Source: an archaeon
GTDB lineage: Archaea > Iainarchaeota > Iainarchaeia > CSSED10-239
DNA length: 15,893 nucleotides
NCBI GenBank assembly: GCA_029563035.1
Contig: JAKQTP010000265.1
Location: 1-15,893 of the forward strand
Reading direction: 5' to 3'
The position numbers and the translations under genes are program-made. Under the pieces are notes generated by a model. The model worked only from the letters and a program-made list of their open reading frames with translations. It had not been told where the DNA came from and did no database searches. Shown here piece after piece: positions 8,011 to 13,951 of the stretch. The stretch's first letter is position 1; every line of letters starts with the position of its first letter.

Positions 8011-8632
8011 TCAATATATAAAAAACTTTTTTCTACATTTAAAAGAAAAAGATAATAAAGAAATACCCATTTCAATAAAATTTATCTATCTTCCGGATTA
8101 TATAACAAATATGGATATTGAAAATTTTAAATATAATATTAATATAGTTGAAAGAGCAAATATATTAAATCATATAACAAACCATCCTTTTAAATTTCAT
8201 CTAGTTGGAAAATTCGGCGATTACTCACCAAATATCGCTCTCGCTTATAGTAATATGGGACAAGTCTTTATCAATCTAAACGGAGAAAAATGTATTGACA
8301 ATTTTAATACTTTAACCTGTGAAAGAAAAAGCATAACAGATAAACCTACTGCCGCATATCTTAATACTATACAGAATAATTTTATGTTTAATAATGTCTT
8401 ATATGATTCTAATAATAACCTTTTTTCACATATAACCAATTATATATTTACCAATAATAAAAATGAAAAAAAAGTAATAGAATATTGTAATCCGATATGC
8501 GTCGATTTAAATGGAAACTTACGAATAATCTTTAAACCAAAAACCGGATTTGAACAAGCTTTAAAAAATAATACAACCGAATTTTTATCTAAAATTGAAA
8601 CTTTTTTATCGGAACAAAATGATAATGAATAA
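7994..8632 (+). CDS. Tandem paralog family, copy 7
   Basis: A 212-aa protein from ATG 7994 (MLKNDDQYIKNFF). An in-frame TTG at 7976 would lengthen it, but the ATG fits the family start. It keeps LHLKEKDNKEIPISIKF, FGDYSPNIALAYS, VFINLNGEKCIDNF, AYLNTIQNNF and CVDLNGN. It is the most diverged copy at the C-terminal motif: GYPDPxF is replaced by NLRIIF. NTTEFLSKIE still closes the protein. Overlaps copy 6 by 17 nt and copy 8 by 8 nt. Function unknown. Confidence 0.88.
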   Translation: MLKNDDQYIKNFFLHLKEKDNKEIPISIKFIYLPDYITNMDIENFKYNINIVERANILNHITNHPFKFHLVGKFGDYSPNIALAYSNMGQVFINLNGEKCIDNFNTLTCERKSITDKPTAAYLNTIQNNFMFNNVLYDSNNNLFSHITNYIFTNNKNEKKVIEYCNPICVDLNGNLRIIFKPKTGFEQALKNNTTEFLSKIETFLSEQNDNE

Positions 8633-9061
8633 CCAACATATAAAAAACTTTTTCCTACATTTAATAAACCACACTTTATATCGGTTTATAATTTCGGCAC
8701 CATTTCAGATTATATCGCATTTGCCAATACTACCGTGGACGGACCAATATTCATCGATATTAATGGAAAAAAATCTACTGCCGGCACCGATTTACAAAAA
8801 TTAACTAATTTTCAATATGATAGATATATCGCCCCATATATGAATACAATACAAAATGATTTTATATATTATACAATTTATTTCTTTTCCAATCTCTTTA
8901 TATCATACGCCTGTGAAAAACAATTATTAACATGTCATAAACCAATTAATGTTAATAAATTTGGATATCCCGACCCCGGATTTAATCCATTGAATAAATT
9001 TCAAGAACGTGTATTGATGAATACTATCGAATTTTTAAATGATATAAAAAATTATGAATAG
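8625..9061 (+). pseudogene. Tandem paralog copy 8, internally deleted and out of frame
   Basis: The start MNNQHIKNFFLHL (from 8625) is the family N-terminus, but after about 8663 the family reading continues in another frame: HFISVYNFGTISDYIAFANTT then VDGPIFIDINGKKSTAGTDLQKL, PYMNTIQNDFIYY, INVNKFGYPDPGF and NTIEFLNDI, ending at 9061. About 45 residues (EKD...KF...RAxxFN region) are missing and the joint changes frame. The deletion probably arose at the short AT-rich sequence CTACATTTAA, which copy 7 also has. The downstream part could be expressed from GTG 8735 as a 108-aa fragment containing the core and C-terminal motifs. Its stop still overlaps the next start, so the operon layout is preserved. 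Confidence 0.85.
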
Positions 9062-9638
9062 AAAACAACATATAAATAACTTTTTTAAATTTTTAAAAGA
9101 AAAAGATAATAGAAATATACCTCTTCCAATTTTATTTAAATATTATAATAATGATTTGATAACTGAAAATGATATACATCAATTATTACATGTTGTCGAT
9201 CCCAAAACAAGAGCAAAAACTTATAATGTTATTACTGATAACAAACATAAATTTTTGTCAATTATGAATTTTGGCCTTATCTCACCTATTTCCACCCTCG
9301 CAATAACTTGGGATAGTATAATTTTTATTGATTTTAATGGTAACGTCTCAACCAATGATCTTATTCCTTCAGATTTTGAAAAAGTTGATAATATGCCACA
9401 TAAAATATATATGAACGCATATTTAAATTCCATACAAAACAAATACATTTATACCGCAGTCAAATTTGAAAATAATCTTCTTATTGGGTTTGTCCGATGT
9501 AATGATAAGAAAATTCATCATTGTTATCGGGATCTAACTTATATTAATTACGAGGGGGCCAGTTCATATCAATCTAAAAGGAATACCAGATCCGAATTTT
9601 ATACCAAAATCTTCTATGCAAAAACAAATACAAAATAA
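9054..9638 (+). CDS. Tandem paralog family, copy 9, frameshifted near C-terminus
   Basis: As read, 194 aa: MNRKQHINNFFKFLKEKDNRNIP, FGLISPISTLAI, IIFIDFNGNVSTNDL, AYLNSIQNKYIY and then, after YINYEG, an unrelated tail (ASSYQSK...TNTK). The conserved family ending is present in the +1 frame from 9559 (see next entry). Removing one G from the five-G run at 9554-9558 restores YINYEG-PVHINLKGIPDPNF. So this copy is either broken, misread at a homopolymer, or uses frameshifting. It starts inside the end of copy 8. Confidence 0.8.
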   Translation: MNRKQHINNFFKFLKEKDNRNIPLPILFKYYNNDLITENDIHQLLHVVDPKTRAKTYNVITDNKHKFLSIMNFGLISPISTLAITWDSIIFIDFNGNVSTNDLIPSDFEKVDNMPHKIYMNAYLNSIQNKYIYTAVKFENNLLIGFVRCNDKKIHHCYRDLTYINYEGASSYQSKRNTRSEFYTKIFYAKTNTK

Positions 9639-9678
9639 CACCGTTAATTTCTTAAAAAAAATTAATATTATAAAATAA
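9559..9678 (+). pseudogene. Displaced C-terminus of paralog copy 9
   Basis: Frame +1 relative to the upstream ORF encodes PVHINLKGIPDPNFIPK, then SSMQKQIQNNTVNFLKKI and a TAA at 9676-9678. This is the standard family ending (I-N-x-x-G-x-P-D-P-x-F-x-P-K, then N-T-x-x-F-L). It has no start codon or ribosome site of its own. It is therefore the separated end of the 9054 gene and not an independent gene. Confidence 0.82.
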
Positions 9679-9688
9679 ATTTATCATC

Positions 9689-9985
9689 ATGATTAAGTTA
9701 ATACAAATTTCAGAAACATTCGGCGATTGCACAGCCAAATATGCCGTGGAAATGGACCATGTCTATACTGTGAAACATTTTATTGATGAAGTCCTAACTA
9801 GAAATGAATGGGGACGTATCAGTATTGATTGTTATAATGACCCATTCCCAGACCAACCTAATTGCGAATATAACAAAGATAAACTAATATCTGATTTACC
9901 TGAAGAATTAATGGAGAGAATCATTATTGAAGCCCAAGCCCGTGGCGGATGGTCATCAATGGACTATATTCTCGTCATTGCATAA
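9689..9985 (+). CDS. Bacteroidetes-type hypothetical protein
   Basis: A 98-aa protein: ISETFGDCTAKYAVEMDHVYTVKHFIDEVL...EWGRISI...CEYNKDKLISDLPEE...RGGWSSMDYILVIA. The pattern (F-x-x-C-T-A-x-Y-x-V, YTVKxFIxxVL, EWGxI, then GGWSxMDY at the end) is one I recall from small hypothetical proteins common in gut Bacteroidetes genomes and their elements. That supports the host assignment, but no function is known to me. It is not related to the tandem family. Its composition is less AT-rich than the genes before it. It starts 10 nt after the reconstructed end of copy 9 and is the last plus-strand gene. Confidence 0.85.
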   Translation: MIKLIQISETFGDCTAKYAVEMDHVYTVKHFIDEVLTRNEWGRISIDCYNDPFPDQPNCEYNKDKLISDLPEELMERIIIEAQARGGWSSMDYILVIA

Positions 9986-10117
9986 TAAACCCACATTACA
10001 CCACTTTCACCCACTTAACACCACTATAAGTTGTCGTGAATCAAATCTGTATAAGGATTTAATCACCAGACATTTAAAATCTATGGTTATCAGGACAATA
10101 TATTTTTGGCCCTCTGG

Positions 10118-10167
10118 CGGGGGTCCTGTCTGGGATTGTCCCCCGTGTGAAGTCCTCTCATTTTTTT
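10118..10167 (+). terminator. Weak terminator candidate for plus-strand block
   Basis: CGGGGG (10118-10123) pairs with CCCCCG (10140-10145) around a 16-base loop, and a seven-T run follows at 10161-10167. The 15-base gap between stem and T run is unusual for an intrinsic terminator, so this is only the best candidate downstream of the 9985 stop. Confidence 0.3.
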
Positions 10168-10351
10168 AGATTTTAGGAAAATACGTTTTAGATTTTTAGA
10201 TGATGATATAAGTCACATGAGTTACGGTATTCTACTTAACATAATACCTATTATAGGAAAATAACAACACTGATAATCAATATGTTATAACCCCAGACCA
10301 GCCCGGCCAGAATAATACGACTATTATTACCTACCCCCCTCATTGTCATAC

Positions 10352-10412
10352 AACTCAAGTGGCAATTGTCATACGAAGCTAATCTGGTGTCATACGAAAA
10401 GTCAAGTGGCAA
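10352..10412 (+). repeat. Two AACTCAAGTGGCAA-type elements
   Basis: AACTCAAGTGGCAA at 10352-10365 and TCAAGTGGCAA at 10402-10412, each next to a GTCATACRA word (10345, 10368, 10389). These are half-sites of the palindromic spacer element found complete at 14805-14833. Confidence 0.7.
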
Positions 10413-10419
10413 ATCGGGC

Positions 10420-10448
10420 AAAAAAAAAGGGACCGTATTACCGGTCCC
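10420..10448 (-). terminator. Intrinsic terminator after the 82-aa gene
   Basis: A 7-bp GC-rich stem (GGGACCG 10429-10435 / CGGTCCC 10442-10448) with a 6-base loop is followed on the minus strand by nine T (10420-10428). It lies 29 bases beyond the stop at 10478 and closes the leftmost minus-strand unit. Confidence 0.9.
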
Positions 10449-10477
10449 TTCCCAGGGGGCTCAAACAAGATAAGTAC

Positions 10478-10726
10478 TCATTCTCTTGTTAGTAGGAGGA
10501 AGTCCCTGTACTCTATTGCTTTCTTTTTGTCTGACGTATTCCACGAATGTGTTTTACCATCTATGGCGACACGGGTGCGGAAAGAGTACCCAGTGTAATA
10601 CACATGGTGGGCAATAGGGATATATGACAGGGCAAACATTCTCCTAGGAGCCCGATTAGCCGGAGCTCTTTTTTTTCCGCTCTCCGGTTTGGTTTTTTTT
10701 GTCATACGAGAAGATAAAGATTTCAT
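10478..10726 (-). CDS. Small basic protein, AP2/Arm-type-like
   Basis: An 82-aa protein from ATG 10726 (MKSLSSRMTKKTKPESG). A TTG at 10744 was rejected because it lies at about the expected transcription start of the promoter at 10748-10779; an ATG at 10705 within the GTATGAC word is a further option. The N-terminus is strongly basic (KKTKPESGKKR, RAPRRM). The C-terminal half, VYYTGYSFRTRVAIDGKTHSWNTSDKKKAIEYRDFLL, has the three-strand-plus-helix look of AP2-like or integrase Arm-type DNA-binding domains (YxFRxRVxxxGKxxS...xxxxAxxYRD). That similarity is by eye only. It has its own promoter and terminator and may be a small DNA-binding protein. Confidence 0.75.
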   Translation of the reverse strand: MKSLSSRMTKKTKPESGKKRAPANRAPRRMFALSYIPIAHHVYYTGYSFRTRVAIDGKTHSWNTSDKKKAIEYRDFLLLTRE

Positions 10727-10747
10727 GATATATTTTATTGTCAAAAT

Positions 10748-10779
10748 AAAATATATATAAAAAAGATCAGAATACCAAA
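10748..10779 (-). promoter_or_regulatory. Bacteroidetes-type promoter for the 82-aa gene
   Basis: On the minus strand, TTTGG (10775-10779), exactly 19 bases, then TATATTTT (10748-10755). It is preceded by an A-rich run and shares the sequence TTTGGTATTCT with the 15816 promoter. It sits 22 bases before ATG 10726, a spacing like that of the other minus-strand promoters. Confidence 0.75.
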
Positions 10780-10813
10780 TTTTTGGTTACTTTTTTTCGA
10801 AAATAATTTCAGA

Positions 10814-11047
10814 CTATGGTTCTAGTACCATTGCGCTAATTCGCCAGTCTTCATATTTTCCGAATGGGTGTTGTATTCTTTCTTCATTAGTAATGAAGTC
10901 ATGTTCCCATTTAAGTTTTGCCTCGGACTTATGTTCTTCCATTGCTTTCTCGGCACTTTTTCTTGTTTTGTGTACGCTCTGTGTAGTCCAACCATTTTGG
11001 TATATCATCGAGTTGTAAAGGAATAAATAGACCAATTCTTTATCCAT
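10814..11047 (-). CDS. Small hypothetical phage protein
   Basis: A 77-aa protein, MDKELVYLFLYNSMIYQNGW...EDWRISAMVLEP. It is mixed hydrophobic and charged with a central lysine/glutamate-rich helix (TRKSAEKAMEEHKSEAKLKWEHDF). The overall shape (YLFLY start, W-x-I-S-A-M-V-L end) suggests a compact two-layer alpha/beta fold, but I do not recognise a family. The upstream region (11048-11060) has only a poor promoter match. No hairpin separates it from the next promoter, so it may extend into the downstream unit. Function unknown. Confidence 0.75.
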   Translation of the reverse strand: MDKELVYLFLYNSMIYQNGWTTQSVHKTRKSAEKAMEEHKSEAKLKWEHDFITNEERIQHPFGKYEDWRISAMVLEP

Positions 11048-11274
11048 AATGTGTTAGATTGTTTTGCAATATAAATATCTTCATTATCAAATAAAAGACC
11101 AGAAAATGTTGTTTGCCACTTGAGTTGTCGCTGTAGATGCTTTTTATTCACGGGGTTACTTTTTTATTATTTTGTATCTTTTATATCATATTTTTATCTT
11201 TATATTTGGTGTCATACGAAGAATGGGGGATAGATTTCTCCATCACCCCATTCACAATCAGACGAATGTATGAC
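11048..11274 (-). other. Intergenic region with palindrome half-site and hairpin
   Basis: There is no gene here. On the minus strand, in order, it contains a long-loop inverted repeat GAATGGGG/CCCCATTC (11221-11253), the TCGTATGAC word (11211-11219), an A/T-rich tract and then AACTCAAGTGGCAA (11113-11126). The inverted repeat lacks a following T run, so it is a poor terminator for the 36-aa gene. Confidence 0.6.
11113..11126 (-). repeat. AACTCAAGTGGCAA element upstream of the 77-aa gene
   Basis: An exact copy of the 14-nt half-site seen at 10352 and 13441, here in minus orientation. It sits about 66 bases upstream of the ATG at 11047, in the same relative place as the palindromes before the 13329, 14751 and 15816 promoters. 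Confidence 0.65.
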
Positions 11275-11385
11275 TTATCTTTTTTTTTCCATCCAACAAT
11301 TTATTAAAACATTAAATCCAATTACAATCAGTAATACAACAATTGCTGATAAAATAACTAAAAATGGATTTGTTGTTAACATCAT
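11275..11385 (-). CDS. 36-aa single-span membrane peptide
   Basis: A 36-aa ORF, MMLTTNPFLVILSAIVV then LLIVIGFNVLIN and CWMEKKR. A short N-terminus is followed by about 22 hydrophobic residues and a basic C-terminal tail, the layout of a single-pass inner-membrane peptide with its positive end in the cytoplasm. The start is ATG 11385 or the adjacent ATG 11382. It lies 53 bases after the methyltransferase stop with no TTTGG promoter between, so it could be the last gene of that operon. A small spanin-, holin- or toxin-like role cannot be decided from sequence. The gene is accepted on the coherent membrane topology and clean ends. Confidence 0.55.
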   Translation of the reverse strand: MMLTTNPFLVILSAIVVLLIVIGFNVLINCWMEKKR

Positions 11386-11438
11386 TTTATAAATTTTTAA
11401 GATTATTTTATATATTACTTACAGTTAAAAATATTTGG

Positions 11439-12431
11439 TTATAACCTAGTCTGAACATTATTAAGTAAAATCCCTTGTTTGGTTTCAATTTCTTTTTTCA
11501 GACATTCAAAAATATGTTGTATTACGGGAATTGTCCATCCATTGCCGATAGCTTTTCTTCTTTCATTATCAGGGATTCCTTCAGTAAAACCTTTGGGATA
11601 ACCTTGTAATACTTCAAGATCTTCCATTGTAAATGGGACAATTTCATCTTTGATATTTGTATAAAAATTAGTACCTTTGATTTTATTGGTCGATGGCCAT
11701 GTGGTAATACAATTGGCGATAAAGTCTTTTCTTATGGTTAATAGTAGTGTGTAAAAACTGTCACCTTTGAGTTTTCTTCCACGCCAGCCGGCTCCGGTCA
11801 CCGCACCGGGTATATACATACTCAAGGTTGGTTTGAGGTCTTCTGGGATGGTTATTGGGAAGTTTGCCCAATAAAATCTTTCCCGATTTTGGGGTAATAA
11901 TAGTTTGCTATTAATTTTTACGGGTTTATATCCAAGGGCTTCGCTAATAATACGGATCCAGTCTTTGTCATACGTTTTGACATTTTCAAGGAGGAAGAAT
12001 ACCGGGGGTTTGCCCAGTGCAGCTTTAGCCTCGTTAATTTCTTTTATTAATCGGACGAATTCCCAGAACAGGACGGATTGGTTTTTACTCTTAGAGATAT
12101 CGAATTCATAACCATCTTTTATTAGATTTAAATATTGGTCTAGGCTGGTTACGACGATATTTTTCATTATCATTCCTTTTCGTTTTCCTGCGATTGAGAA
12201 TCCTTGGCAGGGGCTACCGCCTATTATAATATCTACGTTAACAAAGTCGATTCCACGTAATTTTCTAACATCACCTATTTCCTTATAATTTGGAATATGT
12301 TTCTTGGCGATTTTAATTGGGTATTTATCAATTTCGGATGCGAGATATTTTGTGACATTAAATCCTGCTAGTTTGGCTGCATAATATCCACAGCCAATAC
12401 CGTCAAATACTGAAAGTATATTTAAATTCAT
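11439..12431 (-). CDS. DNA (cytosine-5) methyltransferase, DNMT3-like phage type
   Basis: A 330-aa protein with the C5-methyltransferase motifs in order: I, LSVFDGIGCGYYAAKLAG (6-23), for S-adenosylmethionine; the ASEIDKYPIKI segment (31-41); IV, GGSPCQGFSIAG (71-82), with catalytic Cys75; VI, LLENV (147-151); VIII, QNRERF (181-186); the LQGYPKGFT segment (275-283); and X, AIGNGWTIPVIQ (294-305). It transfers a methyl group to cytosine C5 in DNA, probably to protect phage DNA or to alter regulation. The target lies in the variable region (about 190-265) and cannot be read from sequence. Its start overlaps the upstream stop (ATGA, 12428-12431), and no restriction enzyme gene is adjacent, which fits an orphan phage methylase. 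Confidence 0.95.
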   Translation of the reverse strand: MNLNILSVFDGIGCGYYAAKLAGFNVTKYLASEIDKYPIKIAKKHIPNYKEIGDVRKLRGIDFVNVDIIIGGSPCQGFSIAGKRKGMIMKNIVVTSLDQYLNLIKDGYEFDISKSKNQSVLFWEFVRLIKEINEAKAALGKPPVFFLLENVKTYDKDWIRIISEALGYKPVKINSKLLLPQNRERFYWANFPITIPEDLKPTLSMYIPGAVTGAGWRGRKLKGDSFYTLLLTIRKDFIANCITTWPSTNKIKGTNFYTNIKDEIVPFTMEDLEVLQGYPKGFTEGIPDNERRKAIGNGWTIPVIQHIFECLKKEIETKQGILLNNVQTRL

Positions 12432-12925
12432 GCTGTTTTATATTCGTTAATTATCAGTGAAAGTTTTTCAACGTTGTTTTTAATTTCCCTATCCATTGCT
12501 TCGGTTAATTTCTTTTTGCATATGAGTCTGAATATATCATCATTCAACAGCAAATCCAGGTCATCGCCAAAGTCAGAGGTTTTTCCGATTAGTACTCTGA
12601 TATCGTTAATTTGGTTATCTCTGCGATAGAAAGTAGATCTGGCATAGATATAATTTCTGGACAAAGATAATCTTAAATCTTTATCGATAACTTGTTTGGC
12701 TCGTATTTGAATGATAATTTCCTCAATATGAGCGAGCACGGATATTGGTTCATATACATCATCAACCAGTTTTTTATACTGGTCTTTCAATGATTTGAGC
12801 AATTCGCATTCGTCCAGACCAAGTTCTTTATCTATAGATAAGAAATTCGTGGTAGAATCATCATGGATTGGTGATTTCACAATATCTGCGAATGCTCGGT
12901 CTGTAATTTTATTAATCTTTGGCAT
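12428..12925 (-). CDS. Hypothetical helical protein coupled to the methyltransferase
   Basis: A 165-aa protein, MPKINKITDRAFADIVKS to EKLSLIINEYKTA. It is mostly charged and predicted helical (ELLKSLKDQYKKLVDD, IEEIIIQIRAK, REIKNNVEKLSLI), without cysteines, membrane segments or a motif I can name. Its TGA overlaps the methyltransferase ATG, so the two are translationally coupled, and its ATG lies 18 nt after the 65-aa gene's stop. A role as a DNA-binding partner or regulator of the methylase is possible from position only. Confidence 0.85.
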   Translation of the reverse strand: MPKINKITDRAFADIVKSPIHDDSTTNFLSIDKELGLDECELLKSLKDQYKKLVDDVYEPISVLAHIEEIIIQIRAKQVIDKDLRLSLSRNYIYARSTFYRRDNQINDIRVLIGKTSDFGDDLDLLLNDDIFRLICKKKLTEAMDREIKNNVEKLSLIINEYKTA

Positions 12926-12943
12926 ATCAAAAAAAATTATATA

Positions 12944-13141
12944 TTATGAATACATTTTCCAAATCAATCTTACGTCTTCCTTTGATTCTTTAAGATTTTT
13001 GCCGGTTGCATTTTTATAGATTTTTACTGCTTCTAAAAACTTATCTTTACGGATTGCTTGTATTACTTTTTTCATATAAGGTTTATCCCAAGATACAGAT
13101 GCATTGATTTCTATATGTAATTTCCCTATTTTTATTTTCAT
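12944..13141 (-). CDS. Small protein with ribosomal L7/L12 C-terminal-like motif
   Basis: A 65-aa protein from ATG 13141 (MKIKIGKLHIEINASVSWDK). An in-frame upstream extension would run through the terminator hairpin and was rejected. Residues 26-60, VIQAIRKDKFLEAVKIYKNATGKNLKESKEDVRLI in sense, show the A-I-K-x-x-R-x-x-T-G-x-x-L-K-E-A-K pattern of the L7/L12 C-terminal fold, with TGKNLKESK at 46-54 as the clearest part. Such small L7/L12-CTD-like proteins occur outside ribosomes, so I infer a binding module and not a ribosomal subunit. It follows the leader ORF and terminator at 13167-13269 and precedes the methyltransferase operon. ATG context GTAATACAATGAA matches that of the gene at 13951. 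Confidence 0.8.
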   Translation of the reverse strand: MKIKIGKLHIEINASVSWDKPYMKKVIQAIRKDKFLEAVKIYKNATGKNLKESKEDVRLIWKMYS

Positions 13142-13166
13142 TGTATTACGAATTAAATTGCTGCAG

Positions 13167-13194
13167 AAAAAAAAAGGTGGGGATAACACCCACC
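13167..13194 (-). terminator. Intrinsic terminator or attenuator before the methyltransferase operon
   Basis: GGTGGG / CCCACC (13176-13181 / 13189-13194) with a 7-base loop is followed on the minus strand by nine T (13167-13175). It begins three bases after the 23-aa ORF stop and lies 25 bases before ATG 13141. No TTTGG-type promoter is visible between it and that ATG. The downstream operon therefore seems to depend on readthrough. Confidence 0.85.
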
Positions 13195-13197
13195 ATA

Positions 13198-13269
13198 TTA
13201 CCACCATGAGGTGTAATACACATCTTTGATATTTCGGCGAGCTTTTTTTGCATACATGTCAAATTCCAT
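13198..13269 (-). CDS. 23-aa leader-type ORF ending in tandem Trp
   Basis: A 23-codon ORF beginning MEFDMYAKKARR and ending VYYTSWW, directly followed by a terminator hairpin. It sits 33 bases below the -7 box of a clear promoter, the same spacing as real genes here, so it is likely translated. Two Trp codons (TGG TGG) precede the TAA, recalling leader peptides of attenuated operons. Alternatively it is a short functional peptide: VYYT and the preceding basic stretch echo RRM...HHVYYTGYS in the 82-aa protein at 10478, where 13 nt around VYY are identical in DNA. It could be a truncated relative of that gene. Confidence 0.55.
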   Translation of the reverse strand: MEFDMYAKKARRNIKDVYYTSWW

Positions 13270-13301
13270 AATATTTAATTTTATCGGTTATTATTCGGAT
13301 G

Positions 13302-13333
13302 TAAAGATATAAACATTATATGAGATTTCCAAA
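13302..13333 (-). promoter_or_regulatory. Bacteroidetes-type promoter of the methyltransferase unit
   Basis: Minus-strand TTTGG (13329-13333), 19 bases, TATCTTTA (13302-13309). The boxes are identical to those at 14724 and 15789. The predicted start is near 13295, about 25 bases before the 23-aa ORF. Confidence 0.85.
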
Positions 13334-13544
13334 TAAAATCGGTATTTTTTCAAGAAAATCGGCAGTTTTTCGGCAGTATCGGCAATGGCAATAAAAAAAT
13401 CGGCACTTTTACTGGTATCCGGCACCAGAATATTGGGAATAACTCAAGTGGCAAGTATTACAAAAGCTGTGGAGATCCTGAATCAAAAAGTCATGTGGCA
13501 ATTTGCCGCATGAGTTGTGTACGCATGGACAAATATTGGGCTAA
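13334..13544 (-). other. Intergenic spacer with repeated CGGCA words and palindromes
   Basis: No gene is seen. The promoter-proximal part has several ATCGGCA/TTCGGCA words (between about 13340 and 13430) in T-rich context. The distal part carries the AACTCAWGTGGCAA elements listed at 13441-13514. Confidence 0.6.
13441..13514 (+). repeat. Half-site plus imperfect palindrome of the GTGGCAA element
   Basis: AACTCAAGTGGCAA at 13441-13454 is followed by TCATGTGGCAA-T-TTGCCGCATGAGTTG (13491-13517), an imperfect copy of the 29-bp palindrome at 14805-14833. Both lie between the terminator at 13545 and the promoter at 13329. Confidence 0.75.
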
Positions 13545-13572
13545 AAATAAAAAGGTGAGATAAAATCCCACC
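13545..13572 (-). terminator. Intrinsic terminator after the 117-aa gene
   Basis: GGTGGGA pairs with TCTCACC in minus-strand RNA (13554-13560 / 13566-13572, one G-U pair, 5-base loop) and is followed by a T-rich tail (13545-13553). The wobble pair would be an A-C mismatch on the plus strand, so it works in the minus direction. It lies 25 bases past the stop at 13598. Confidence 0.85.
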
Positions 13573-13597
13573 TTTTAAATTATGTCATACGAAATGA

Positions 13598-13951
13598 TTA
13601 TGCCATTTCTTCTTGCTCGATATGTTTTTCAATGCTTTCAAGAATAGCAATTAAAAATTTCATATCAAACGTATTGAGATTGTAATCATGTGTTTTATCC
13701 CAAGCACTTGCTCTTGCATAAACCTCATTATCTTTCACATAGACATAGTCAATGGTTTCTGATAATTGGTCATCAATGATTTCAGTCACAAGGAACGGAA
13801 TTCCCCTTGTCTCGGTAAAATCAACACAACTATCTTCACGATCAATGATCATTTCTCTAATATCATTGATGATTTTTGAATTAATAAAGTCAATGACGTG
13901 TGTTTGAACTACATCACACATCCATTTCCAATTGTCTGATTTTTTCTTCAT
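13598..13951 (-). CDS. Hypothetical phage protein, 117 aa
   Basis: An acidic 117-aa protein beginning MKKKSDNWKWMCDVVQTHV and ending FLIAILESIEKHIEQEEMA. Centre: REMIIDREDSCVDF...GIPFLVTEIIDDQLSETIDYVYVKDNEVYARASAWDK, which looks like alternating strands between N- and C-terminal helices. No known motif is recognised. Its ATG overlaps the TGA of the DUF7227-like gene (13948-13951), so they are coupled and share the promoter at 14724. The TCGTATGAC word lies right after its stop. Confidence 0.85.
   Translation of the reverse strand: MKKKSDNWKWMCDVVQTHVIDFINSKIINDIREMIIDREDSCVDFTETRGIPFLVTEIIDDQLSETIDYVYVKDNEVYARASAWDKTHDYNLNTFDMKFLIAILESIEKHIEQEEMA

Larger units (their letters stand above)
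9986..10477 (+). other. Convergent intergenic region, no gene seen
   Basis: About 490 bases between the last plus-strand and last minus-strand genes. It holds a GC-rich hairpin (10118-10145) with a T run about 16 bases later, an AATAATA/TATTATT hairpin (10311-10328), three GTCATACRA words (10345, 10368, 10389), two CAAGTGGCAA elements (10352-10365, 10402-10412) and a minus-strand terminator (10420-10448). Short ORFs crossing the left part lack homologous patterns and were not accepted. Confidence 0.7.

Noticed and set aside
8595..8624. TTG-started extension before copy 8
   Set aside because: The family start MNNQHIKNFF begins at ATG 8625; the upstream codons are the C-terminus of copy 7 in another frame.
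9927..10169. 80-aa plus-strand ORF after the 98-aa gene
   Set aside because: It overlaps the end of a well-supported gene in another frame, has no recognisable composition or motif, and ends in hairpin-rich intergenic DNA.
10311..10330. TAATACGACT stretch resembling the T7 promoter
   Set aside because: It matches only the first ten bases, the CACTATAG part is missing, and the sequence is explained by the AATAATA/TATTATT inverted repeat.
10727..10744. TTG start six codons upstream of ATG 10726
   Set aside because: It lies at about the expected transcription start of the promoter, and ATG 10726 gives a 22-base spacing like neighbouring units.
11221..11253. Terminator for the 36-aa gene
   Set aside because: There is a good 8-bp inverted repeat, but the loop is 17 bases and no T run follows on the minus strand.
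13142..13207. N-terminal extension of the 65-aa protein (MVVIWWVLSPPFFF)
   Set aside because: It would read through the terminator hairpin and T run; ATG 13141 gives the compact L7/L12-like protein.
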